From: an uncultured Acetatifactor sp.
Lineage (GTDB): Bacteria; Bacillota; Clostridia; Lachnospirales; Lachnospiraceae
DNA: 64,000 nt
Reading direction: 5' to 3'
Assembly (NCBI GenBank): GCA_910584865.1
Contig: CAJUCE010000001.1
Coordinates: forward strand, 222,188 to 286,187
Positions within the stretch are counted from its first letter, which is position 1, and each line of letters starts with the position of its first letter. The position numbers were made by a program, and so were the translations under genes. The notes under the pieces are model-generated. The model saw nothing but the letters and a program-made list of their open reading frames with translations, did no database searches and had not been told where the DNA came from. This document shows, piece after piece, positions 27,057-34,963 of the stretch.

Positions 27057-27509
27057 TTATTGCACTGAGAGTGCCGTGATCAGTGCCCCGATAATAATGC
27101 AGAAATCAGAAATATTAAAAACAATTTTCCGAACGAAGCTGCACGGCACATTGAATGAGAAGTAGTCCACCACATACTTCCTTTTCAGCCGATCATAAGT
27201 ATTGCTGAAAGAACCGCCTAGCAGAAGGGACAGGCCGATCCGCAGGCCGGCGTTTCCGCGTTGTCCCATGCTGAAAAGGAAGCATACCGACATCAGGAGA
27301 CAGAGGAGGACGGACAGGATCGCTACCATCCCGCTTTTCTCCTGTCCAAGGTTCAGCATGGCGCCTTTGTTGCGGTATCGGTGCAGGAGGATGCGTCCCT
27401 TCCACAGCGTGGGCGGGAGGGACTTTTCTTTGTATTCTATTTTATTCTTAATCCATAAATCCCCGAAAAAGATTGCGGTGATAAGTAATATACAACTGCA
27501 GAATATCAT
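27057..27509 (-). CDS. lspA: Lipoprotein signal peptidase (signal peptidase II)
   Basis: 150 residues, four membrane segments. The catalytic aspartates of the LspA family are visible: Asp106 in SNTYDRL and Asp135 in FNISDFC, with the conserved N-terminal Asp17 and the RNKGAMLNLG segment (RNxGAAF-like in the family). It cleaves lipobox-containing prolipoproteins after diacylglycerol addition; at least two such lipoproteins are encoded nearby (40298 and 51792). The sequence is more diverged than a typical housekeeping LspA, so it may be a second paralogue. AGGAG precedes the start. Confidence 0.9.
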   Translation of the reverse strand: MIFCSCILLITAIFFGDLWIKNKIEYKEKSLPPTLWKGRILLHRYRNKGAMLNLGQEKSGMVAILSVLLCLLMSVCFLFSMGQRGNAGLRIGLSLLLGGSFSNTYDRLKRKYVVDYFSFNVPCSFVRKIVFNISDFCIIIGALITALSVQ

Positions 27510-27598
27510 GATGTACTCCTGTCTGTTCGTAAAAGCTCATGTAGGGCGAGTACCCCCATTGCATTAGCCCCGGAATGAATGCAACGGGTGTACTGGTT

Positions 27599-29635
27599 TT
27601 AGGTGGCGGAGGTGCGAACCACTGCCACGCCAAAGGCCGGGAGGAGCAAATTGTCTTCAATAACTGCATCCGTTACCAAATCGACTCCACGGACACCCGG
27701 TATCTCGACCATGTGATCGGTGCGGTTCAGATAGAAAGCATAGCAACATTCCCTGCCGCTGCGCAGATGGTATTCTACGCCATCCGGCAGTTCTTTGACG
27801 GGGATGCCCGCATTGTGCAGCATTTGCCGGAAAAGCGGCAGCATACTGACGGCATCGGTTCTGGCCGCTATATAATACGCATTGCCCTTGCCGTGATTTT
27901 TGCAGGTCAGAGCGGCCTTGCCGGCGTAGAAGTCGTCAGTATAGACGCCCAGAATCTCAGCATCCTGAACCCGCAGGATTTCTGCATAATCCCGCACTTC
28001 CCAGCGGTTGCCGTCCGGGAGGGCGATTCCGTTTCTGTCGGAAGGGTAGAGGGAATCGATTTCTTCGCTGATGATGCCGAAGAGATTTTTCAGGCCGTCT
28101 CCCGGGAATCCGCCCAGGAAGCAGAGCTGTTCCGAATCTACATATCCTGTGCAGTAAGTGGCCAGCAATTGACCGCCCCGCTCCACGAAGGCAGTGAGAT
28201 TCCGGGCTGATTCAGGCTGCAGCATGTACAGCATGGGGGCGATTACCACATCATAGCGGCTTAGATCTTCGTCAGAACCCACCACATCCATGTCCATACC
28301 CAATCGGAAGAAGGCTTTCCAGATATCGATGCAGGTTTCCTCGTATTTTTTCGTATCCCGGGCCAGGGCTTTTACATCTTCCAGAGCCCATCGGTTATCC
28401 CAGTCGAAGAGCAGGGCCGCTTTCGGCTGGACAATGGTTCCGGCGGCGGGAGCGATTTTTCGGAGCAATTGTCCTACCTCGGCTACCTCCCGGAAGATTC
28501 TGGTGTCATCCGTACCGAGATGGTCCACCACTGCGCCGTGGAATTGTTCGTAGGAACCGCGTCCTTTCCGCCACTGGAAATACTGGACGGAATCGGAACC
28601 GCAGCCGATTGCCTGCAGACAGGCCAGCTTATGTACGCCGGGTCTTTTCACTTTATTTACGGCCTGCCAGTTCACCAGCCCCGGGGCACTCTCCATCATC
28701 ATAAATGGTTTATCACGTTTTAAGGAACGTATTACCGCATGCTGAAAGGCGGTTTCATCCATGGTATCGCCCAGAGTCTCCTGATCGTTGTGGAACAGCG
28801 GATAATTGTCCCAGGAGATCACGTCCAGATCCGGAGCCATCTTTCGATAGTCCAGGCCTCCGAACAGGCGCATGAAATTAGTGGTTACCGGAATATCCGG
28901 AGTGATGCTGCGCAGTACATCCCGCTCATGCTTCATGAAATCATTGGTATTCCAGGTGGTGAAGCGCTTCCATTCCAGATTCAGCCCCATGACGCTGGTT
29001 TCGCCGTTGGCAAAGGGCGGTTCGATCTGTTCGAAATTATTGTATGTATGGCTCCAGAATCGGGTCCACCAGGCGGCATTCAGCTTATCGATATCGTGAT
29101 CGTATTTTTCCGCCAGATATGTCCGAAATTTTCGGGTGCAGAGGGGACAAAAGCACTCTCCGCTGAATTCGTTGGAAATATGGTACAGGATAACCCCTGG
29201 ATGGGAGCCGAAACGTTCCGCCAGCTTTCTGTCAAGGATAGCCACCTTTTCCCGATAGACAGGGGAAGTCATACAGTGGTTGTGGCGTCCGCCGTGATGG
29301 GCGCGCAGGCCTGTTTTATCTACCCGCAGGGCCTCCGGATATTTCTCGTCCAGCCAGGCGGGGCGTGCGCCGGAGGGAGTGGAAAGTACGGTATAGATGC
29401 CGTTTTGATACAGCCGGTCTATGATGGATTCCATCCATTCAAAATGGAATTCGCCTTCCCTTGGCTCATAGACGGACCAGGAAAAGATGCCCAGAGAGGC
29501 GCTGTTGATGCCGGCTTTTTTCATCATTTCCACATCCTTTTCCAGGATGTCCGGACGGTCCAGCCATTGCTCGGGGTTATAGTCGCCTCCGTGGACGAAA
29601 CCGCCGATTTTTGGAAATAGAATTTTGTCTTCCAT
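27599..29635 (-). CDS. Beta-galactosidase, glycoside hydrolase family 42
   Basis: 678 residues, the usual GH42 length. The TIM-barrel domain carries the acid/base Glu156 in HISNEFSGE and the nucleophile Glu315 in FMMMESAPG. The Cys cluster known from GH42 zinc sites is present (Cys121, Cys161, Cys163, Cys166). The middle domain (about 390-590) is the flavodoxin-like trimerisation domain. No signal peptide, so it is cytoplasmic and probably acts on imported galactosides or galacto-oligosaccharides. It starts 16 bases after the aroA stop with AAAGGAGA between, so the two are likely co-transcribed although unrelated in pathway. Confidence 0.95.
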   Translation of the reverse strand: MEDKILFPKIGGFVHGGDYNPEQWLDRPDILEKDVEMMKKAGINSASLGIFSWSVYEPREGEFHFEWMESIIDRLYQNGIYTVLSTPSGARPAWLDEKYPEALRVDKTGLRAHHGGRHNHCMTSPVYREKVAILDRKLAERFGSHPGVILYHISNEFSGECFCPLCTRKFRTYLAEKYDHDIDKLNAAWWTRFWSHTYNNFEQIEPPFANGETSVMGLNLEWKRFTTWNTNDFMKHERDVLRSITPDIPVTTNFMRLFGGLDYRKMAPDLDVISWDNYPLFHNDQETLGDTMDETAFQHAVIRSLKRDKPFMMMESAPGLVNWQAVNKVKRPGVHKLACLQAIGCGSDSVQYFQWRKGRGSYEQFHGAVVDHLGTDDTRIFREVAEVGQLLRKIAPAAGTIVQPKAALLFDWDNRWALEDVKALARDTKKYEETCIDIWKAFFRLGMDMDVVGSDEDLSRYDVVIAPMLYMLQPESARNLTAFVERGGQLLATYCTGYVDSEQLCFLGGFPGDGLKNLFGIISEEIDSLYPSDRNGIALPDGNRWEVRDYAEILRVQDAEILGVYTDDFYAGKAALTCKNHGKGNAYYIAARTDAVSMLPLFRQMLHNAGIPVKELPDGVEYHLRSGRECCYAFYLNRTDHMVEIPGVRGVDLVTDAVIEDNLLLPAFGVAVVRTSAT

Positions 29636-29651
29636 AAAGCAGGTTCTCCTT

Positions 29652-30983
29652 TCAGAAGTCTTTGTTCAGCAGCGATTTTGCCGCATGGTCAAGTACCTCG
29701 AAATAATTTTCAAAAGTTTTCCGGCAGCATCCGGGATCCCGGATCACGATGCCGGGGCTTCGCAGGCCGATGAGGGAGAAGCCCATGGCCATGCGGTGAT
29801 CGTCATAGGTTTCTACCTGGCAGGGACCGGGCGTACCGGGGTAGATGGTAAGGCTGCTGTCTCCTTCTATGCAGCGGATGCCCATTCGGGACAGCTGGGC
29901 GGCTATGGCGGCAATGCGGTCACTTTCCTGATAACGGATATGGCCGATGCCTGTGATGACAGTGGGGTCCTCGGCAAAAGGCGCGATGGCAGCCAGGGTA
30001 ATGGCCTGGTCCGAGCAGGCGGACATATCTACGGATACCCCGGGGAAAGATCCCTTTGCGGGAGGACTTACCAGAATTCCGTCAGGGGTATCCTGTGCGG
30101 TACAGCCCACTTTCTCCAGAATCCGGATAAAGGCCACATCCCCCTGGAGGGAGTCAAAATGGACATGGCTGACCAGCACCGGGATGCCTAGCAGCGGACT
30201 CATGGCATAGAAATAACATGCGGCGGAGACATCCGGCTCGATCCGGTATTCCAGGGGCCTGTATTGCTGCCCGGCTTTGGTCAGGAAAGCTCGCTCGCCG
30301 CATTTCTCTGTCCGTACGCCGAACTGCTCCATCATTTTCCGGGTCATGTCGATATAGGCCATGCCGTGGGAGCCCTCTATCCGCGTGGTAAAATCCCTTT
30401 CGCTGAGACAGGAGACGATGAGCAGGGCGCTGAGAAACTGGCTGCTGCTGTCAATATTGACGGATATGTGATCTTTTTGAAAGCCGCGGCCATGGAGGGT
30501 AAAGGGAAAGTGCCCTTTGGAGCCGCCTTCGTCATAACGGATCTCACAGCCCAGCTCCTTCAGGGAATCCAGCAGCGGCGCCATGGGACGTCTGCGCATC
30601 TGCTCCGAGGCATCCATGTGGTATATGCCATGGGAAAGGCCCAGATAGGCTGTGAGAAAACGGGCGGCAGTTCCGGCGCTGCCCACATATTGTCCGGCTT
30701 CTCTGCGTGGAATCCGGCCGCCTTCTCCGCGGATCCGGACGGTCCGGCTCTCTTCGTCGGCGAAGGTTCCGAAACCCAGATCCTGAATGCATTTCAGGAA
30801 GTGTCTGGAATCGTCGGAAAAAAGCGCTCCCCGCAGCATGGAAGTTCCTTCTGCCAGGGTGGCAAGCAGCAGAGCCCGGTTTGTGATGCTTTTGGAGCCG
30901 GGAACCGTCACTGTGAGGGGGGTGCTTTTCGGGGGGATTGAATTGTAAATCATTGGGACAGCATAACTATTTTCTGAGATCAT
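29652..30983 (-). CDS. aroA: 3-phosphoshikimate 1-carboxyvinyltransferase (EPSP synthase)
   Basis: 443 residues. Joins shikimate-3-phosphate and phosphoenolpyruvate in the chorismate pathway. Motifs: GSKSITNRALLLA at the N-terminus, GSAGTAARFLTA (residues near 100, replacing the usual GNSGT), MRRRPM after it, and YDDHRMAMGFSL toward the C-terminus. The start is preceded by GGGAGAAAATTT. No other aromatic pathway genes are in the window; the gene leads a two-gene unit with GH42. Because the substrate loop has Ser-Ala in place of Asn-Ser, its sensitivity class cannot be judged by eye. Confidence 0.95.
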   Translation of the reverse strand: MISENSYAVPMIYNSIPPKSTPLTVTVPGSKSITNRALLLATLAEGTSMLRGALFSDDSRHFLKCIQDLGFGTFADEESRTVRIRGEGGRIPRREAGQYVGSAGTAARFLTAYLGLSHGIYHMDASEQMRRRPMAPLLDSLKELGCEIRYDEGGSKGHFPFTLHGRGFQKDHISVNIDSSSQFLSALLIVSCLSERDFTTRIEGSHGMAYIDMTRKMMEQFGVRTEKCGERAFLTKAGQQYRPLEYRIEPDVSAACYFYAMSPLLGIPVLVSHVHFDSLQGDVAFIRILEKVGCTAQDTPDGILVSPPAKGSFPGVSVDMSACSDQAITLAAIAPFAEDPTVITGIGHIRYQESDRIAAIAAQLSRMGIRCIEGDSSLTIYPGTPGPCQVETYDDHRMAMGFSLIGLRSPGIVIRDPGCCRKTFENYFEVLDHAAKSLLNKDF

Positions 30984-31320
30984 AAATTTTCTCCCGGGGT
31001 ATTTTCAAGGCTTAAAATCGTATCTTTATGCTACCATATCGCTGCCTCAAAATCAAGCGGAATGCAGAGGCAGCAGTCTGCGGTTTTGGTTGCCAGTGCG
31101 AAAAATTTTTTGTTTTCCTCCATGTATAGAATGTGTCAGACACAACATAATAAGGAAGTGTTACGAAATAAATTTGCAGGATTCCGCACAGAAAGGCGCT
31201 TGTATACTGGTGTTTTGTTTCTGAACATGCTAATTTATTTCTTCACAATTGCGGGAAGCAGATCGGTTAAAAAAGAAAGGAGAAAATCTGCCGGGTAAGA
31301 ACAGCAGACAGGAAAAAGAT
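30984..31320. other. Divergent intergenic region with an AAGGAAGTGT motif
   Basis: 337 bases between divergently oriented aroA and the DUF2383 gene. It is AT-rich, with no gene seen. AAGGAAGTGT (31152-31161) followed by TACGAAATAAATTTGCAGGA is one of three related intergenic motifs in the window. A weak promoter-like TTGT...TATAGA lies near 31110-31130, not convincing enough to call. Confidence 0.4.
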
Positions 31321-31755
31321 ATGGCAAATACAGATACGGTAAAATTGCTGCAGGAATGTGACGCAGGGACGAAGATGGCTGTGACTTCCATCGATGAAGT
31401 GCTGGATAAGGTGCGTGATTCGGAGATGAAAGAATTGTTGGAGAAGAGCAGGCGTCATCATGAGAAACTGGGAGATGAAATCCATTCTGTGCTGAACAGT
31501 CATGGGAGAGAGGAAAAGGATCCCAATCCTGTGGCCAAGGGCATGTCCTGGATGAAGACCAATATGAAGCTGACCATGGATGACAGTGACGCGGCGGTGG
31601 CGAACCTGATCACGGACGGCTGCAATATGGGCGTGAAATCTCTCAACAAATATCTCAATCAGTACAAAATGGCGGACGACAAATCCAGAGATCTGGGCAC
31701 GAAGCTGATTTCCATTGAGGAGAAGCTCTGCAAGGATCTGACGAAATATCTGTAA
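31321..31755 (+). CDS. DUF2383-like ferritin-fold helical protein
   Basis: 144 residues from ATG 31321 (AGGAAAAAG upstream), shorter than the open frame that begins at 31249. It is all-helical by composition, with paired-helix patterns such as ECDAGTKMAVTSIDEVL and SRRHHEKLGDEIHSVL. The Glu/His pattern resembles DUF2383 (ferritin-like PA2169 type) proteins. The function of that family is not established. No signal peptide or membrane segment. It is transcribed alone. Confidence 0.7.
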   Translation: MANTDTVKLLQECDAGTKMAVTSIDEVLDKVRDSEMKELLEKSRRHHEKLGDEIHSVLNSHGREEKDPNPVAKGMSWMKTNMKLTMDDSDAAVANLITDGCNMGVKSLNKYLNQYKMADDKSRDLGTKLISIEEKLCKDLTKYL

Positions 31756-31877
31756 TAAACCAGACGGGCAGGGGAGTGCCTTTTTGTACGATTTGCCGCG
31801 CAGCCCGCATGCCGCATCAGCGGTAAAATTTCCCGAAGAAGTGGTAAAATTTCCATTGCGGGGCTGCGTGGTATTTT

Positions 31878-33011
31878 CTATGGCTGATAGATACACAGCG
31901 CATTGTCGATGTTCAGCGTATCCAGCTCTTCCCTTACGCCGGAGCGCTTCCGGTAGATCTGTATGGTTCCGATCCCGCCGGAGCCGGCGAGAAGCGGCGT
32001 ATTTGAGACCCTGCCGTCGGACCCCTCATACCGAAGCTTCAGCATCTCGGCCTTGGTGCAGCTGCCGGAGATCTTCACCACGGCAGATTTGTTTTGGGCC
32101 AGTATATGCCAGATAAAGCGCCGTCCGGTTTCTTTTGTCTCCCACCGGCAGCGGGAGAATTCGAAATCTTCCCCCATGTAGGTCATCTGCAGCATCAGCC
32201 GGGGCTTCAGCGGAATTCCCAGAAAGCGGGGGCAGAAACTGTTTACAGCCAAAACGGAATGGCGCAGCTCCCGGGCAGTGCGCCGGCTGGTCAGTTTCCC
32301 GCAGGCGAATTGAAACCAGGGTCTGTTGAAGCAGCGTCCCCAGTGTTTATCCGCATAGCCGAAGCTTGTCTCAGGAAGCACCTCATATGTCACATCATTC
32401 AATGTGACGCTGCCCCGGAAGAAGCTGCGGATTCCCTCTCCATGCCAGTAGCTGTCCAGCGCATTCAGAGCCTGCAGAAAACGGCTGCTCCACTTTCCCG
32501 TATGGAAGGAGACAGCTTTGCGTATATCCAGATTCCATTCCATATATCCGCTGTCGGTCATATAAGAACGGCGCCTGGCTTCCTCCCGGGATACCTCCAC
32601 AAAACCGGTGAGCCTGTCCTCGCTGTAGAAGCAGCATCCCGCCTGGCAGTGTTTCTCCGGATTGCCGGTAAGCTGCATGATCAGGGGATTGCCGGTAGCC
32701 TGCAGTGCACAGATGGGATAGAAGGCGTGCAGCTGTACGCCGCCTTCTCCGTTTTTGTCGGGAAAGGCGCCGGCTTTTACCATCACATAGGAGGGGCGCA
32801 GCCCTTTCTTTTGTGAATAGGGGTGCTGTCCCAGAATGGGTTTATTTTGGCCTAATCTGGGATTGATAATGAAAAATTCAACAAAAAAGGTACGGGTTTC
32901 TCCCGTTTCCGGCTGCATACCGGAGAAGGAATGCCACCAGCGCATATATCCTTTTTTCCCCAGAGAGCCGTGAAGCATGTGGGAATTTATGGCCAGATCG
33001 GATTGATTCAT
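31878..33011 (-). CDS. Tocopherol cyclase-like protein
   Basis: 377 residues. Matches the tocopherol cyclase-like family (lipocalin/VPE-like beta-barrel pair): MRWWHSFSGMQPETGETRTF near the start, ETSFGYADKHWGRCF in the middle and FIWHILAQNKSAVV near the end, a tryptophan-rich pattern. In plants and cyanobacteria the family cyclises tocopherol precursors, but Firmicutes lack that pathway, so the substrate here is unknown; a hydrophobic or lipid ligand is plausible. No signal peptide. No pathway neighbours. The start has only a weak GGGAA upstream. Confidence 0.82.
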   Translation of the reverse strand: MNQSDLAINSHMLHGSLGKKGYMRWWHSFSGMQPETGETRTFFVEFFIINPRLGQNKPILGQHPYSQKKGLRPSYVMVKAGAFPDKNGEGGVQLHAFYPICALQATGNPLIMQLTGNPEKHCQAGCCFYSEDRLTGFVEVSREEARRRSYMTDSGYMEWNLDIRKAVSFHTGKWSSRFLQALNALDSYWHGEGIRSFFRGSVTLNDVTYEVLPETSFGYADKHWGRCFNRPWFQFACGKLTSRRTARELRHSVLAVNSFCPRFLGIPLKPRLMLQMTYMGEDFEFSRCRWETKETGRRFIWHILAQNKSAVVKISGSCTKAEMLKLRYEGSDGRVSNTPLLAGSGGIGTIQIYRKRSGVREELDTLNIDNALCIYQP

Positions 33012-33285
33012 TTGTTTTTCCCGTTTTCCTGCGTATATTTCACATCACAAATCAACATTTAGTATCAAGTAATGACATTATAATACTATATATGGGAAAT
33101 GACAAGAGAGACAGCAATTTTTTTCAATTTCTACAAAATATGATTTTGAAAATTATTCAAAATGACAATTTACAAAAGAAGGGATATAGTGTATGATTCC
33201 TGAATGGATGGAGTCAAAAGGAATGTTTTGGCTTGCATCTGAAATATCGGATAGTTTTCCGAAGAAAGGTGAAAGGGTGGTTTCT

Positions 33286-33525
33286 ATGCAGCAGGTATTT
33301 GTGAAATTTAGTGATGCAGATCAGGTAAGGAATTTTGTAAATGCAGTGAGCACAGTGGAAGCGAATTTCGAACTTGGCTCAGGCAGACGTGTAGTGGATC
33401 CAAAGTCAATTTTGGGTGTATTTGCGCTTGACCTGGCAAGGCCGCAGAAGTTGGTATGCGATTCCGATGACTCGGCTATGCTGGACAAGATAGGCCCTTA
33501 CCTGCTCCGGGAGAGTGTATGCTGA
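33286..33525 (+). CDS. HPr-like protein lacking the phospho-acceptor histidine
   Basis: 79 residues from ATG 33286, with AAGGGTGG upstream; the open frame extends to 33193 but without family similarity. Length and pattern match PTS phosphocarrier HPr, including the regulatory-serine region (DPKSILGVFALDLARP, Ser41). The segment around position 12-16, where HPr has GxHARPA, reads ADQVRNF, so the His needed for PTS phosphotransfer is absent. It may act like Crh (regulatory, His-less) or have another role. Transcribed alone. Confidence 0.8.
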   Translation: MQQVFVKFSDADQVRNFVNAVSTVEANFELGSGRRVVDPKSILGVFALDLARPQKLVCDSDDSAMLDKIGPYLLRESVC

Positions 33526-33640
33526 GAGCGGCATTTTGACCGGAAACTTCGAAGGTCTCCTGCCGGAAGACGGGAGACCGCGGAAAAGAAGAAAATGCTG
33601 CGGGTCGTTACAGGCGCTGCAGAGTCGGGAGTGTTGTTGA

Positions 33641-34369
33641 TTGAAAAAGGGTATGTTGATAGCCTGCGCCGCGGTTTTTCTCCTCATCGCAGGGTCTTTG
33701 GGGGGGATAAAGCTTTGGCGGATACAGCAGCGGAATCAGCCGGGGATTCTGCTGGCATTTGACGATTATTCCCCGGAGAGCTGGGAAGAGAATTTCGATC
33801 TGTTTGACAAGTATGATGCAAGGGTGACTTTCTTTATCAATGCAGGCGAGCCTACGGAATTTTGCTATGCGGCACAGGAGCGGGGACATGAGATCGGTTT
33901 CCATACTATAACGCACAGAAATCTGTTGGAATGCACAGAGGATGAGATGTATCAGGAGGCCATTGTCCCCATTGAGACATTTCGGGAGGAGGGATTTGAA
34001 CTCACGTCCTTTGCTTATCCTTACGGGAATTACAATGACCAGCTGAACGAGAAGCTGTTGGAACATTATAATATCGTCAGAGGGGCATGGCAGTGCGAAC
34101 TGAACCTAAAGCATAATCTAAGGCATGGATTTGTGGAAGCCATGGGCCTGGATAACGGTCTGTTTGAGTCACAGGAAGCGTATGAGAAAAGTATACGGGA
34201 TATTTTGACCGGTCTGAAGAAGGAGAAGGGAATGGTGATCTGTATGTATTCCCACGCGATCGGAGACGGCAGCTGGTGTATCAGCGGGGAGCGGCTGGAG
34301 TATTTGCTGCAGACGGCGGAAGAGCTGGGGCTGAAATTTTACAGATTTCAGGATCTGCAGGACGAGTAA
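33641..34369 (+). CDS. Polysaccharide deacetylase family (CE4) protein, membrane-anchored
   Basis: 242 residues from TTG 33641; ATG 33653 is an alternative start. An N-terminal membrane helix is followed by a NodB-type domain: LAFDDYSPESW carries the catalytic Asp and metal Asp, and HEIGFHTITH the metal-binding His pair; SFAYPYGNYND is the usual third motif. CE4 enzymes remove N-acetyl or O-acetyl groups from cell-wall or exopolysaccharide. The domain is short (about 200 residues). Substrate not readable. Confidence 0.87.
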   Translation: MKKGMLIACAAVFLLIAGSLGGIKLWRIQQRNQPGILLAFDDYSPESWEENFDLFDKYDARVTFFINAGEPTEFCYAAQERGHEIGFHTITHRNLLECTEDEMYQEAIVPIETFREEGFELTSFAYPYGNYNDQLNEKLLEHYNIVRGAWQCELNLKHNLRHGFVEAMGLDNGLFESQEAYEKSIRDILTGLKKEKGMVICMYSHAIGDGSWCISGERLEYLLQTAEELGLKFYRFQDLQDE

Positions 34370-34483
34370 AGCGGATGGATGGGAGTGCGGTTTTATACAT
34401 TTTAGGCAAGTCCGTTGCCAGACAGACATGGAATCAGCAAGGTGCCCGGATGTAAGGTATTGCAGTGCAGAGAGTTTAGAGAC

Positions 34484-34530
34484 AAGGCGGTACAGCTTAG
34501 AAAGCTGTGTCGCCTTTAGTAATTTTTTAT
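34484..34530. terminator. Strong terminator hairpin after the deacetylase
   Basis: AAGGCG (34484-34489) pairs with CGCCTT (34511-34516), and ACAGCTT (34492-34498) with AAGCTGT (34502-34508), around a three-base loop. A TAGTAATTTTTT run follows. Confidence 0.7.
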
Positions 34531-34706
34531 CCGATTCCGTATCTTCTGCACAGGGCATATTTGGAAAAGCTGATTCTCTCCAAATCCTGGCCGCCGGCGA
34601 ACAGTTCCAGGATGGCCCCCGGAAGCATGCGGCATATTTTACCTCCAGCATGTGGACATCCTGGGGCAGTATGCAGCGGAATATCCGTCCGCGACCCACA
34701 TGGGGC

Positions 34707-34753
34707 GGAAACGGCCGAATGGCCATCATGCCATGTGCGTTGTTGTGCACATG
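34707..34753 (+). repeat. Dispersed 47-bp element, copy 1
   Basis: Matches 44379-44425 at 41 of 47 positions. Contains CGGCCG, ATGGCCAT and the inverted arms CATGTGC / GCACATG. Read from ATG 34719, it encodes MAIMPCALLCT and the frame continues to 34862. The element lies about 210 bases upstream of the ABC-class ATPase gene. Confidence 0.75.
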
Positions 34754-34858
34754 CTATCAATGGTTTTACAGAAACACCGATTATAATCAGGATATCATTA
34801 TTCTTTCACCAGTGTCAAGTAAACCGGAAACTTATTTGCCTTTATTTTGCCGGGACAG

Positions 34859-34887
34859 GTGAAATTTTCTTCCAAATATGGTAGAAT
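34859..34887 (+). promoter_or_regulatory. Promoter for the ABC-class ATPase gene
   Basis: GTGAAA (34859-34864), a 17-base spacer ending in ATATGG, and TAGAAT (34882-34887). The transcript would have a leader of about 70 bases. Confidence 0.5.
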
Positions 34888-34963
34888 ACGATTGCATTCG
34901 TTATTTTGAGAGACGATCGGCTGCAGAAAATATAAATTTGACCCAAAAGGAAGGAAAATCATT

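Larger units (their letters stand above)
34370..34963. other. Long intergenic region with terminator, dispersed element and promoter
   Basis: 594 bases with no full-length gene. It holds a strong hairpin at 34484-34516, the first copy of the 47-bp dispersed element at 34707-34753 and a promoter at 34859-34887 (all listed). AGGTGCCCGGATG at 34440 and TGCAGTGCAGAGA at 34461 resemble the two ends of the structured element upstream of xylB, as if its centre had been lost. Confidence 0.55.

Noticed and set aside
33193..33285. Extended N-terminus for the HPr-like protein
   Set aside because: No similarity to HPr and no ribosome site; ATG 33286 has both.
34169..34750. 193-codon - strand ORF across the deacetylase end and intergenic region
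   Set aside because: Crosses a strong terminator hairpin and lacks domain character or a ribosome site.
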